Assembly: GCF_000738675.1 (NCBI RefSeq)
Contig: NZ_JPUX01000001.1
Location: 372,001 to 436,000, forward strand
DNA: 64,000 bases
From: Serratia nematodiphila DZ0503SBS1
GTDB lineage: Bacteria > Pseudomonadota > Gammaproteobacteria > Enterobacterales > Enterobacteriaceae
Direction: 5' to 3'
Positions 18,624 to 29,608 of this stretch are shown one piece after another. Within the stretch, counting starts at the first letter, position 1. Each line of letters begins with the position of its first letter. The notes beneath the pieces were generated by a model. The model had not been told where the DNA came from, ran no database searches, and saw only the letters and a list, made by a program, of their open reading frames with translations. The position numbers and the translations under genes are program-made.

Positions 18624-20273
18624 ATGAGCAGCTATTTTGACGGCGGCGAAACGGATGTGATCATCATCGGCGGCGGCGCCACCGGCGCAGGCATTGCCCG
18701 CGATTGTGCGCGGCGCGGCTTGCGCTGCATTTTGCTGGAGCGTCACGACATCGCCACCGGCGCCACCGGCCGCAACCACGGCTTGCTGCACAGCGGCGCG
18801 CGCTATGCGGTGACCGACGGCGAGTCGGCGCGCGAGTGCATCGAAGAGAACCGCATCCTGAAACGCATCGCGCATCACTGTATCGAGCGCACCGATGGGC
18901 TGTTCATCACCCTGCCGCAGGACTCGCTGGAGTATCAGCAACAGTTTATCGCCGCCTGTCGCCAGGCCGACATCGACGCCGAAGCGATCGACCCGCAGCT
19001 GGCGCTGCGGCTGGAGCCGGCGGCTAATCCGGCGCTGATTGGCGCGGTGCGGGTGCCGGACGGCACCGTCGATCCTTTCCGGCTGACCGCCGCCAACATG
19101 CTGGATGCGCGCGAGCACGGCGCGCAGATCCTGACTTACCACCAGGTGGTCGGATTGTTGCGCAGCGGCGACCGGGTGACGGGCGTGCGCGTTTACGACC
19201 ATCAGAATCAGCGGCGCTATGAGCTGCACGCGCCGGTGGTGGTCAACGCCGCCGGCATCTGGGGCCAACAGATCGCCGAATACGCCGATTTGCGTATCCG
19301 CATGTTCCCGGCCAAGGGAGCGCTGCTGATCCTCGGTCACCGCATCAACAACATGGTGATCAACCGTTGCCGCAAACCGGCGGACGCCGACATCCTGGTG
19401 CCGGGCGACACCATCTCGCTGATCGGCACCACCTCGACCCATATCGACTACGACCAAATCGATAACATGCTGGTGACGCCGCAGGAGGTGGACATTCTGA
19501 TCCGCGAGGGGGCGCTGCTGGCGCCCACCCTGGCGCAGACCCGCATTCTGCGCGCCTATGCCGGGGTGCGGCCGCTGGTGGCCAGCGACGACGATCCCAG
19601 CGGGCGCAACGTCAGCCGCGGCATCGTGCTGCTCGATCACGCCGCCCGCGACGGGCTGGAAGGGTTTATCACCATCACCGGCGGCAAGCTGATGACCTAC
19701 CGCCTGATGGCGGAGTGGGCTACCGACAAGGTGTGCGAAAAGCTCGGGGTAAACCGCCCGTGCACCACCGCGCAGGACGCGTTGCCCGGATCCCGTCAGT
19801 CGGCGGAGGAAACGGTGCGCAGCGTGGTTTCTCTGCCCGCCAGCATTCGCGGCTCGGCGATTTACCGGCACGGCGATCGCGCCAGCCAGGTGCCGGCGGC
19901 CGATCGGCTCGACACCAGCCTGGTGTGCGAGTGCGAGGCGGTGACCGCCGGGGAAGTGCGCTATGCGGTCAATTCGCTGACCGTCAATAACCTGGTGGAT
20001 CTGCGCCGCCGCACCCGCGTCGGCATGGGCACCTGCCAGGGTGAACTCTGCGCCTGCCGCGCCGCCGGGCTGCTGACGCGCTTCAAGGTCAGCACGCCGC
20101 AGCAATCCATCGCGCAGCTGTCGCAGTTCCTCAACGAACGCTGGAAAGGCGTGCGGCCGATCGCCTGGGGCGATGCGCTGCGCGAGAGCGAATTCACCAG
20201 TTGGGTTTACCAAGGGTTATGCGGGCTTGAGGCCCAGGCAGACAAAGAGCAGGAGGCGGATGATGCGATTTGA
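18624..20273 (+). CDS. glpA: Anaerobic glycerol-3-phosphate dehydrogenase subunit A
   Basis: 549-residue FAD-dependent catalytic subunit. It oxidises glycerol-3-phosphate to dihydroxyacetone phosphate, passing electrons through GlpB/GlpC to menaquinone. The dinucleotide motif IIGGGATGAGIARD lies near residues 10-25. A C-terminal BFD-like [2Fe-2S] domain carries cysteines in CECEAV and GTCQGELCAC. Used during anaerobic growth with fumarate or nitrate. It is first in glpABC; its end overlaps glpB. Confidence 0.97.
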   Translation: MSSYFDGGETDVIIIGGGATGAGIARDCARRGLRCILLERHDIATGATGRNHGLLHSGARYAVTDGESARECIEENRILKRIAHHCIERTDGLFITLPQDSLEYQQQFIAACRQADIDAEAIDPQLALRLEPAANPALIGAVRVPDGTVDPFRLTAANMLDAREHGAQILTYHQVVGLLRSGDRVTGVRVYDHQNQRRYELHAPVVVNAAGIWGQQIAEYADLRIRMFPAKGALLILGHRINNMVINRCRKPADADILVPGDTISLIGTTSTHIDYDQIDNMLVTPQEVDILIREGALLAPTLAQTRILRAYAGVRPLVASDDDPSGRNVSRGIVLLDHAARDGLEGFITITGGKLMTYRLMAEWATDKVCEKLGVNRPCTTAQDALPGSRQSAEETVRSVVSLPASIRGSAIYRHGDRASQVPAADRLDTSLVCECEAVTAGEVRYAVNSLTVNNLVDLRRRTRVGMGTCQGELCACRAAGLLTRFKVSTPQQSIAQLSQFLNERWKGVRPIAWGDALRESEFTSWVYQGLCGLEAQADKEQEADDAI

Positions 20274-21531
20274 CGTAGTGGTGATTGGCGGCGGCCTGGC
20301 GGGCTTGAGCTGCGCCATTGCCGTGGCCGAACAGGGCAAACGCTGTGCGGTGGTCAGTTCCGGCCAGAGCGCGCTCTACTTCTCCTCCGGCTCGCTCGAT
20401 CTGCTGGCGAGATTGCCGGACGGCACGCCGGTCGAGATGCCGCTGGCGGCGCTGCCGCAGCTGGCGCAACAGGCGCCGGAGCATCCGTATTCTCTGATTG
20501 GCCCCGGCCGGGTGGCGGCGCTGTCCGCCGCCGCGCAGCGGCTGCTGGAACGCTGCGGGCTGAATCTGCAGGGCGAGGGGGTGAACAACCATCTGCGCAT
20601 TACGCCGCTCGGCACGCGCCGCGCTACCTGGCTCAGCCCGCAGGCGATCCCGACGCTGCCGCTGACCGGCCAACTGCCCTGGCGGCGCATTGCGGTGATC
20701 GGCATCGAAGGGTTCCTCGACTTCCAACCGCAGATGGCCGCCGACTCTCTGAGCCGCGAGCTCGGCGTAGAGGCGGATGTGGCCTATCTGCACATGCCGG
20801 CGCTGGACAGATTGCGCAATAACCCCAGCGAGTTCCGTGCGGTGAACATCGCCCGGGTACTGGATTTGATGGAAAGCCTGCCGCCGATGGCCGAAGAGCT
20901 GCGGCGGCTGGCGGGCGAGGCCGAGGCGCTCTTCCTGCCGGCCTGTCTGGGCCTGGAGGACGACGCGTCGCTGGCGGTGCTGCAGGATGTGGTCGGTAAG
21001 CCGATCCGGCTGCTGCCGACGCTGCCGCCTTCGGTGCCCGGCATGCGCTTGCATCAGGCGCTGCGGCGGCGTTTCCAGCAGCTGGGCGGCGTTTTCATGC
21101 CGGGCGACAGCGTGCTGCGCGCCGAGAGCGAAGCCGGCCGCGTCACCGGTTTGTACACCCGCAACCACGGCGATATTCCGCTGCGGGCGCAGCAGGTGGT
21201 GCTGGCCAGCGGCAGCTTCTTCAGCAATGGGCTGGTAGCGGATTTCGATGAAGTGCGTGAGCCGATCTTCGGGCTGGACGTGCACAGCCGCGCCGATCGC
21301 GCCGACTGGAGCCGGCGCGAGCTGTTCGCGCCACAGCCTTATCTGCAGTTTGGCGTGCGTACCGACGGCAGACTGCGGGCGATGAAGCAGGGAATGCCGT
21401 TCGACAATCTGTATGCCATCGGTGCGGTCGCCGGCGGCTACGATCCGCTGCAGCAGGGCTGCGGCGCCGGCGTGTCATTGATCGGTGCGCTGCACGTTGC
21501 GCAGCAGATCGCCGCGGAGGAGAACGCATGA
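20263..21531 (+). CDS. glpB: Anaerobic glycerol-3-phosphate dehydrogenase subunit B
   Basis: 422-residue flavoprotein subunit with the Rossmann motif VVIGGGLAGLSCA at the N-terminus and GQSALYFSSGSLDLL after it. It links GlpA to the iron-sulfur subunit GlpC. Two adjacent ATGs overlap the glpA end; the second (20263) is six bases from AGGAGG and gives the family start MRFD, so it was chosen. The stop overlaps glpC (ATGA). Confidence 0.96.
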   Translation: MRFDVVVIGGGLAGLSCAIAVAEQGKRCAVVSSGQSALYFSSGSLDLLARLPDGTPVEMPLAALPQLAQQAPEHPYSLIGPGRVAALSAAAQRLLERCGLNLQGEGVNNHLRITPLGTRRATWLSPQAIPTLPLTGQLPWRRIAVIGIEGFLDFQPQMAADSLSRELGVEADVAYLHMPALDRLRNNPSEFRAVNIARVLDLMESLPPMAEELRRLAGEAEALFLPACLGLEDDASLAVLQDVVGKPIRLLPTLPPSVPGMRLHQALRRRFQQLGGVFMPGDSVLRAESEAGRVTGLYTRNHGDIPLRAQQVVLASGSFFSNGLVADFDEVREPIFGLDVHSRADRADWSRRELFAPQPYLQFGVRTDGRLRAMKQGMPFDNLYAIGAVAGGYDPLQQGCGAGVSLIGALHVAQQIAAEENA

Positions 21532-22727
21532 GTCTGCATCAGGATCACAGCTTTGAAAGCTGCATCAAATGCACCGTCTGCACCACCTACTGCCCGGTCG
21601 CCAAAGTGAACCCGCTCTACCCGGGGCCGAAACAGGCGGGGCCAGACGGCGAGCGGCTGCGGCTGAAAGACCCGGCGCTGTACGACGAGGCGTTGAAATA
21701 TTGCACCAACTGCAAGCGTTGTGAAGTGGCCTGCCCGTCCGACGTCAAAATCGGCGACATCATTCAGCGCGCCCGCGCCGACTTTGCCCAGAGCAAGCCG
21801 ACGCTGCGTGACGCCATCCTCAGCCACACCGATATCATGGGATCGCTGTCGACGCCGTTCGCGCCGATCGTCAACGCCGCCACCGGGCTGAAACCGGTGC
21901 GCAAGCTGCTGGACAAGGCGCTGAAGATCGATCACCGTCGTGAACTGCCGAAATATTCCTTCGGCACCTTCCGCCGCTGGTACCGGCAACAGGCGCAGGC
22001 GCAGCAGCGTTACGCCGAGCAGGTGGCGTTCTTCCACGGCTGCTTCGTCAACTATAACCACCCGCAGCTGGGCAAGGATTTGATCCGGGTGTTCAATGCG
22101 CTGGATATCGGCGTGCAGCTGCTGAAGCGCGAGAAATGCTGCGGCGTGCCGCTGATCGCCAACGGGTTTATCGAGCAGGCCAAAAAGCAGGCCAGGGTCA
22201 ATGCCGAATCGCTGCATGAAACGGTGCTGGAGCGCGGCATTCCGGTGGTGGCCACTTCGTCGAGCTGCACCTTCACCCTGCGTGACGAATACCCTCATCT
22301 GCTGGACGTAGACACCACCCCGGTGCGCGATCGGGTGGAGCTGGCGACGCGCTATCTCTATCGTCTGATCAATCAGGGGCGCAGCCTGCCGCTGAAACGC
22401 ACGCCGCTGCGGGTGGCTTATCACACGCCTTGCCATATGGAGAAGATGGGCTGGACCGCCTACACTCTGGAGCTGCTGCGGCAGATACCGGGGCTGGAGC
22501 TGGTGGTGCTGGATTCGCAGTGCTGCGGCATCGCCGGCACCTACGGGTTCAAATCGGAGAACTACGCCACGTCGCAGGGCATCGGCGCGCCGCTGTTCCG
22601 GCAGATAGAAGAGAGCGGGGTGGATCTGGTGGTGACCGACTGCGAGACCTGCAAATGGCAGATAGAAATGTCCACCAGCAAACGCTGCGAACATCCGATC
22701 ACCCTGCTGGCGCAGGCGCTGGCATAA
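21528..22727 (+). CDS. glpC: Anaerobic glycerol-3-phosphate dehydrogenase subunit C
   Basis: 399-residue iron-sulfur subunit. Two [4Fe-4S] motifs are visible, CIKCTVCTTYCP near residue 12 and CTNCKRCEVACP near residue 60, followed by two CCG-type cysteine-rich domains (KCCGVPL and QCCGIAG). It anchors the GlpAB dimer at the inner membrane and passes electrons to the quinone pool. It overlaps glpB by 4 bases and is followed by a strong hairpin. Confidence 0.97.
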   Translation: MSLHQDHSFESCIKCTVCTTYCPVAKVNPLYPGPKQAGPDGERLRLKDPALYDEALKYCTNCKRCEVACPSDVKIGDIIQRARADFAQSKPTLRDAILSHTDIMGSLSTPFAPIVNAATGLKPVRKLLDKALKIDHRRELPKYSFGTFRRWYRQQAQAQQRYAEQVAFFHGCFVNYNHPQLGKDLIRVFNALDIGVQLLKREKCCGVPLIANGFIEQAKKQARVNAESLHETVLERGIPVVATSSSCTFTLRDEYPHLLDVDTTPVRDRVELATRYLYRLINQGRSLPLKRTPLRVAYHTPCHMEKMGWTAYTLELLRQIPGLELVVLDSQCCGIAGTYGFKSENYATSQGIGAPLFRQIEESGVDLVVTDCETCKWQIEMSTSKRCEHPITLLAQALA

Positions 22728-22731
22728 AACG

Positions 22732-22755
22732 AAAGGGCCGGCAAGCCGGCCCTTT
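22732..22755. terminator. Terminator between glpC and convergent dcrB
   Basis: Eleven-bp perfect stem AAAGGGCCGGC/GCCGGCCCTTT with a 2-base centre, placed between two convergent genes. Short T/A tails lie on both sides, so it likely works in both directions. Confidence 0.75.
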
Positions 22756-22761
22756 GTGGGA

Positions 22762-23325
22762 TTACTGCTTCAGCTTCAGGGTGGAGATGATGCCTTCGGC
22801 TTCGGTCTGCGCCTGCTGCTGATTGTCCGCCGGCAGCGTTACCTGAATGGTAAGCATGTTGTTGTTCAGCGAGCCGATCAGGACGGAAGAATAGGCTTTC
22901 TCGCCGCCGCTGGTGATGATGCTGTCCAGCTGACGCAGCGGCACACCGTTGACGTCGAGCGCTTTGTTGGTGATCACCTGCAGGTTGGCGTCACGCGCGC
23001 GTTGGGTATTCTCCAGGCGCTTGGCCAGGGTCTCCAGGCTGTCGGCGGTCTTGTCACCCAGGATCACAATCACCGCGCGCTGGCCGGTGCTGTCTGCGTA
23101 AACATGCATGTTGTTAGCCTGGTTGCCCAGCTTGCCGCTCTGATCCGCCATGCCGACCGGCAGGGTGAACGCCAGTTTACCGTCCAGCAGGCTCACCTGT
23201 TGCCCGGCCGGCGCGCTGGCCGCCGTGCCGTCCGTTGCCGCCTTGGTGTCTTTGGTTTCGCCGTCGCAGGCCGCGAGGCCAAGCGCCAGCAGGCTGATAC
23301 CCATCAATTTCGCTACTTTACGCAT
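22762..23325 (-). CDS. dcrB: Inner membrane lipoprotein DcrB
   Basis: 187 residues with a lipoprotein signal ending LAAC (Cys20). In E. coli DcrB is needed for infection by phages C1 and C6 and helps lipoprotein maturation and envelope homeostasis. A Thr/Ala-rich linker (21-40) precedes a folded alpha/beta domain. The start has AAGGAAG upstream. In E. coli it neighbours yhhQ; here a GNAT gene lies between. Confidence 0.9.
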   Translation of the reverse strand: MRKVAKLMGISLLALGLAACDGETKDTKAATDGTAASAPAGQQVSLLDGKLAFTLPVGMADQSGKLGNQANNMHVYADSTGQRAVIVILGDKTADSLETLAKRLENTQRARDANLQVITNKALDVNGVPLRQLDSIITSGGEKAYSSVLIGSLNNNMLTIQVTLPADNQQQAQTEAEGIISTLKLKQ

Positions 23326-23405
23326 CGGGCTTCCTTCTTCCTTTCCGGTAGGGATTCACTGTCGTATCGCAACCTATTCCAGGTTGAAATGCAAGGCAGA
23401 TGTTG

Positions 23406-23840
23406 TCACAAGTTTTTTTCCAGTAATAGCCGATAATCAGCCACTTCGCCTTTCTTTTCCAGCTGAACAATCTGATAGTGGTGGGCGATCAGCATCGTCA
23501 GCATGGCGCGGAACCGGTTACGGGTTTTGATCGTCAGTTGGCGATAGCCCTGCGCCCGCGCCCAGCGTTCCTGTTCAGCCAACAAGGCCTGCGCCACGCC
23601 GTGGCGACGAAATGCCGGCAGCACGCCGCCCAGCCAGCTGTAAAACACCGTTTCCTGCCGTTGATAACCGAGTTTGAAACCGGCCGGTTGCCCGGCTATC
23701 TCGGCGATCAACAGGCTGGCGGGGGCGGTGCCGATGCGCCGCTGCAGATCGGCCAGGCTATGCAGGCCGCCGAATTCGGGGATGCGTTGGTAAAGGCGGT
23801 GGATGTCTTCAAGCGTGGCGGTGCGGACGATTGGGGTCAT
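23406..23840 (-). CDS. GNAT family N-acetyltransferase
   Basis: 144-residue acetyltransferase-like protein. The acetyl-CoA-binding motif A is partly visible in WLGGVLPAFRRHGVAQALL around residues 69-87, followed by AQGYRQLTIKTRN. The substrate is unknown. A strong GGAGG precedes the ATG. It lies between dcrB and yhhQ on the same strand with its own spacing and is not found at this position in E. coli, so it is a lineage-specific addition. Confidence 0.8.
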   Translation of the reverse strand: MTPIVRTATLEDIHRLYQRIPEFGGLHSLADLQRRIGTAPASLLIAEIAGQPAGFKLGYQRQETVFYSWLGGVLPAFRRHGVAQALLAEQERWARAQGYRQLTIKTRNRFRAMLTMLIAHHYQIVQLEKKGEVADYRLLLEKNL

Positions 23841-23881
23841 GAGCGGCCTCCAAAGGATAGGGCCGCCCAGAATAACACGAC

Positions 23882-24541
23882 TCAGCCCGGCTGCAGGCCG
23901 CCGCTGCGCGCCGCGATGCGTTTGAGCAGCATGTTCAGCAATACGCCGTACATCGGCAGGAAGAACAGCAGGCAGATCATCACCTTGAAGCTGTAATCCA
24001 CCAGCGCGATCTCCACCCAGTTGTTGGCCATGAAGGGATCGCTGCTCTTATAAAAGGCGATGAAGAAGAACGCCAGCGTATCGCTGATGTTGCCGAGGAA
24101 CATCGCCGCCGCCGGCGCCACCCACCAGGCGCTGCGTTGACGCAGGCGGTTGAAGACGTGTACGTCGAGGATCTGCCCGAGCACATAGGCCATAAAGCTG
24201 GCGACGGCGATGCGCGCCACGAACAGGTTAAAACTGTTCAGCGCCGCAAAGCCCTGCCATTCTCCCTGATAGGTGACGGTGGAGATCACATAAGAGATGA
24301 ACAGCGCCGGCACCATCACCGCCAGGATGATGCGCCGCGCCAGCGGCGCGCCGAAGATGCGCACGGTCAGATCGGTCGCCAGGAAGATAAACGGGAAAGT
24401 AAAGGCGCCCCAGGTGGTATGGAAGCCGAAAACGGTGATCGGCAGCTGCACCAGGTAGTTGCTGGAGGTAATGATGGCGATATGAAACAGCGAAAGCCAG
24501 ACCAACGCGGTGAAGCGCTGCTGTGCGGTAAACGAATACAT
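23882..24541 (-). CDS. yhhQ: Queuosine precursor transporter YhhQ
   Basis: 219-residue inner membrane protein of the QPTR/VUT-1 family (six or seven helices) with the family segments LVQLPITVFGFHTTWGAF and TFPFIFLATDLTVRIFG. E. coli YhhQ imports preQ0 and preQ1 for making the queuosine base of tRNA. A preQ1-I-like element directly precedes the start codon, supporting this function. Confidence 0.95.
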   Translation of the reverse strand: MYSFTAQQRFTALVWLSLFHIAIITSSNYLVQLPITVFGFHTTWGAFTFPFIFLATDLTVRIFGAPLARRIILAVMVPALFISYVISTVTYQGEWQGFAALNSFNLFVARIAVASFMAYVLGQILDVHVFNRLRQRSAWWVAPAAAMFLGNISDTLAFFFIAFYKSSDPFMANNWVEIALVDYSFKVMICLLFFLPMYGVLLNMLLKRIAARSGGLQPG

Positions 24542-24580
24542 GTTGTAGCCTTTTTAGCAGTGGGGTGAGGGAACCCAGTG
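24542..24580 (-). ncRNA. Candidate preQ1-I riboswitch (type III-like) before yhhQ
   Basis: Read on the minus strand, the yhhQ leader holds GGGTTCCCTCACCCC, matching the preQ1-I core pattern GGTTC...ACC. After nine bases comes the A-rich tail CTAAAAAGG, which also serves as the Shine-Dalgarno sequence seven bases before the ATG. E. coli yhhQ is known to have a preQ1-I type III riboswitch in which the effector contacts the ribosome site. The pseudoknot was not modelled. Confidence 0.6.
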
Positions 24581-24761
24581 TGTCTTGTCAAAACAGCAAA
24601 AAACGCTGCGCGGCGGCATGATACGCGTTTGCGCAACCAATGCAATGGTTAAATTTAACGCAAACGTTAACGCATCTTGCGCAGAAAAACTACCGGCGTA
24701 AACTAGGCGCTAATGAGATGCGGCGAGCGTTCGCCGATCGTTTTTGAACGAGAAAAATTGC

Positions 24762-25007
24762 ATGACTGACTTATTTGCCCAGGCAGACCAGACGCTCGAC
24801 GCGCTGGGGCTGCGCTGTCCGGAACCGGTGATGATGGTGCGTAAAACCGTGCGCCATATGGACAACGGCGAAACGCTGCTGATTATCGCCGACGATCCGG
24901 CCACCACCCGCGATATCCCGGGGTTCTGCCGCTTTATGGAGCACACGCTGGTGGCGCAGGAGACCGAACAGGTGCCATACCGTTATCTGTTACGTAAAGG
25001 CGTCTAA
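24762..25007 (+). CDS. tusA: Sulfurtransferase TusA
   Basis: 81-residue sulfur carrier. The active Cys19 is in [12 protein letters not shown]. It receives persulfide sulfur from IscS and passes it to TusBCD for 2-thiolation of tRNA wobble uridine; it also affects Fe-S and molybdenum cofactor pathways. The ATG at 24762 gives the family start MTDLF; an upstream start 18 bases earlier was rejected. Divergent from yhhQ, so two tRNA-modification genes share this intergenic region. Confidence 0.96.
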   Translation: MTDLFAQADQTLDALGLRCPEPVMMVRKTVRHMDNGETLLIIADDPATTRDIPGFCRFMEHTLVAQETEQVPYRYLLRKGV

Positions 25008-25049
25008 CGGCGGCGCGGCCGAGTTAAAAGTTCCCTCCCCCAAATGACA

Positions 25050-25081
25050 ACGGGCGCGGTATGCCGCGCCCGTGTTTGTTT
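25050..25081. terminator. Terminator between tusA and convergent zntA
   Basis: Ten-bp stem ACGGGCGCGG/CCGCGCCCGT with a TATG loop, then GTTTGTTT. It is placed between convergent genes. Confidence 0.8.
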
Positions 25082-25087
25082 CAGAGC

Positions 25088-27406
25088 TTAGCTGCGCTTT
25101 CTCAATAGCCGCAGCGCGTTGGCGGTGACCAGCGCGGTGGCGCCGGAGTCAGCCAGTACCGCCAGCCACAAACCGGTCAGCCCCAGCAGGCTGGTGATCA
25201 GGAAGACCCCCTTCAACCCCAGCGCGATGGTGATGTTTTGCCGGATATTGGCGTGGGTGGCGCGTGAGATGCGGATCATCTCCGCGACGCCCACCAGCCG
25301 GTTGTGGGTCAGGGCGGCGTCGGCGGTTTCCAGCGCCACGTCGGTGCCGCTGCCCATGGCGATGCCGATGTTGGAGGCTTTCATCGCCGGGGCGTCGTTG
25401 ATGCCGTCGCCGATCATCGCCGTCGGGCGCAGTTCGCTCAGTTCGGTGACCGCGCTGACCTTATCTTCCGGCAGCAGACCGGCGCGATAGTCGAGGCCCA
25501 GCTCGCCGGCGATCGCGGCGGCGGCGCGCGGGTTGTCGCCGGTCAGCATCACGCCGCGAATGCCCAGCGCGTTCAGTTCGGCTATCGCCTGCTTGGCGTC
25601 GCCGCGCAGCGTATCGCGCAGCGCCAGCAAGCCGATGGGCGCGCCGTCTTCCAGCACCACCACCGCCGTTTTGCCGGCGTTTTCCAGCTTGTCTACCTGG
25701 CTCTGCCATTGGGTGGCGAGCAGGCCCGGCGCCAGCTTGCCCGGCGCGCTGATCAGCACGGTCTTGCCGTCCACGATCCCTTCCACGCCGACGCCGGCCA
25801 GCGCGCGGCGCGCCTGCGCCAGCGGCAGCTCAGCTCCGCTCTCGGCGGCGCGGTTGATGATCGCCTGCGCCAGCGGGTGATGCGAACCGGCTTCCACCGC
25901 GGCGGCAAGCTGCAGCAGCCGCTGTTCGGTGAGCGCGCCGATAGGCAGCACGTCGGTCACCGTCGGCTTGCCTTCGGTCAGGGTGCCGGTTTTATCGAAG
26001 GCGATGGTTTGGATCTGGCCCAGTTGCTCCAGCGCCGCGCCGCCTTTAATCAGCGCGCCGCGCCGCGTGGCGGCCGCCAGTCCGGAGGTAATGGCCGCCG
26101 GGGTCGAGATCACCAGCGCGCATGGACAGCCGATTAATAGCAGCGTCAGGCCGCGATAGATCCAGGTATCCCACGGCTGCGAGAACAGCAGCGGTGGCAC
26201 CAGGATCACCGCGATGGCCAGCAGCATAATGGCCGGGGTGTAATAGCGGCTGAAGCGATCGAGGAAGCGTTCGATCGGCGCGCGGCGCTCTTCGGCCTCT
26301 TCAATCAACTGCAGAATACGGTCGATAGCATTTTTGCCGGGCTCGGAGATCACCTTCATCTGCGCCGCCTGATCGACGGACAGGCTGCCGGCAGCCACTT
26401 TCTCCCCCTGTTGGCGCTCGACCGGCACCGATTCGCCGGTCAGGGCGCTTTCATCGAAGCTGGCGAACGGATTGAGCAGCTCGGCGTCGGCCGGCAGGCG
26501 CCCACCGGGCGCGATTTCAATCACGTCGCCGGGGCGCAGGCTGGCGACCGGCACGCGTTTGCGTTCCGTGCCTTGTAGCAGCAGCGCATCTTCCGGCACC
26601 AGCTCCATCAGCGCCTTCACCCCGCGCCGTGCGCGGTTGGCGGCGTAGGATTCCAGCAGTTCGCCGACCATAAACAGCAGCAGCACCATCGCCGCTTCGG
26701 CGGTGGCGCCGATGAACAGCGCGCCGATGGCCGCCACGCTCATCAGCGTTTCGATGGCAAACGGCGTGCCGGAACGAATCAAACGCAGCGCCTTGGCGGC
26801 GACCGGCGCCAACCCGACCAGCGTGGTGGCGATAAAGGCGATGCGGCCCAGCTCCGGGTTAACCCGATCCAGCACCCAACTGACGACCATCAGGGTGGTT
26901 AACAGCAGCAGCGGCGCGAATTCACCGAAGCGTGAGGTTTTGGGCGCGGCGGTTTTGGCGGTCTGAGCGCCGAGCAGGGTAAAGCCGGCCTGGGCGACCG
27001 CGTCCTGGATCCGCAGGCTGATGTCGGACTGCGCGTCGACCACCAGTTTCTCGGTGGCGAACAACACGCGCGCGCTGTCGACGCCGGGGAGTGCGGTGAC
27101 GGCATTTTCGATTTTCTTGGCGCAGCTGGGGCAGTCCATGCCGGTGACTTTCCAGCTGAAACGTTGGCTGCCGGAAGGGGGAGCGGCGGCCAGCCTGTCG
27201 CTTTCCTCGTCCGGATCGTCGGGTGCGGCGGTGCAGCAGCCGCTATCGCCATGATCGTGATGATGGTGGGCGTGTTCGGCCTGTGCGGCGGCGTTTTTCG
27301 GTTCGCTGCTGCAGCCGTGCTGAGTTTTGCTGTGGCTGTGGTTGCAGCCGCATCCGCCTTCGGCGTGGTGATGTTCCTGATGATTATGGTTTTGCTGATT
27401 GTGCAT
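25088..27406 (-). CDS. zntA: Zn/Cd/Pb-exporting P1B-type ATPase ZntA
   Basis: 772-residue heavy-metal pump of the inner membrane. The first 58 residues form an unusual His/Cys-rich tail (15 His, 5 Cys), followed by one heavy-metal-associated domain with GMDCPSC (Cys92, Cys95). The membrane metal site is CPC (427-429), the phosphorylated Asp471 is in DKTGTLTEG, and the hinge is GDGINDAPA. A ZntR-type promoter lies upstream. E. coli ZntA is 732 residues with a Cys-rich rather than His-rich tail. Confidence 0.98.
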   Translation of the reverse strand: MHNQQNHNHQEHHHAEGGCGCNHSHSKTQHGCSSEPKNAAAQAEHAHHHHDHGDSGCCTAAPDDPDEESDRLAAAPPSGSQRFSWKVTGMDCPSCAKKIENAVTALPGVDSARVLFATEKLVVDAQSDISLRIQDAVAQAGFTLLGAQTAKTAAPKTSRFGEFAPLLLLTTLMVVSWVLDRVNPELGRIAFIATTLVGLAPVAAKALRLIRSGTPFAIETLMSVAAIGALFIGATAEAAMVLLLFMVGELLESYAANRARRGVKALMELVPEDALLLQGTERKRVPVASLRPGDVIEIAPGGRLPADAELLNPFASFDESALTGESVPVERQQGEKVAAGSLSVDQAAQMKVISEPGKNAIDRILQLIEEAEERRAPIERFLDRFSRYYTPAIMLLAIAVILVPPLLFSQPWDTWIYRGLTLLLIGCPCALVISTPAAITSGLAAATRRGALIKGGAALEQLGQIQTIAFDKTGTLTEGKPTVTDVLPIGALTEQRLLQLAAAVEAGSHHPLAQAIINRAAESGAELPLAQARRALAGVGVEGIVDGKTVLISAPGKLAPGLLATQWQSQVDKLENAGKTAVVVLEDGAPIGLLALRDTLRGDAKQAIAELNALGIRGVMLTGDNPRAAAAIAGELGLDYRAGLLPEDKVSAVTELSELRPTAMIGDGINDAPAMKASNIGIAMGSGTDVALETADAALTHNRLVGVAEMIRISRATHANIRQNITIALGLKGVFLITSLLGLTGLWLAVLADSGATALVTANALRLLRKRS

Positions 27407-27446
27407 AACGTCCCCCTGCGGGCTGTTAAACGGGTTTGCTCAACTG

Positions 27447-27478
27447 ACTCTACACCCTGGAGCCCACTCCAGAGTCAA
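27447..27478 (-). promoter_or_regulatory. ZntR-type (MerR family) promoter of zntA
   Basis: On the minus strand: -35 TTGACT, a 20-base spacer and -10 TAGAGT. The long spacer is diagnostic of MerR-family control. It holds the dyad CTCTGGAG-TGGG-CTCCAGGG, which matches the E. coli zntA operator pattern. Zinc-loaded ZntR is expected to untwist the spacer and activate transcription. Confidence 0.85.
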
Positions 27479-27479
27479 G

Positions 27480-29553
<2,074 letters not shown>

Positions 29554-29565
29554 CACAGCAACGGA

Positions 29566-29592
29566 ACGCCCGGCGCAGTCTCGGCCGGGCGT
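29566..29592 (+). terminator. Hairpin between serralysin and its inhibitor gene
   Basis: Nine-bp stem ACGCCCGGC/GCCGGGCGT with a 9-base loop, 12 bases after the serralysin stop. There is no T-run. It ends just before the AGGAG of the inhibitor gene, so it may protect the protease mRNA or lower inhibitor expression. Confidence 0.55.
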
Positions 29593-29608
29593 GATGCAGG
29601 AGCCCGGT

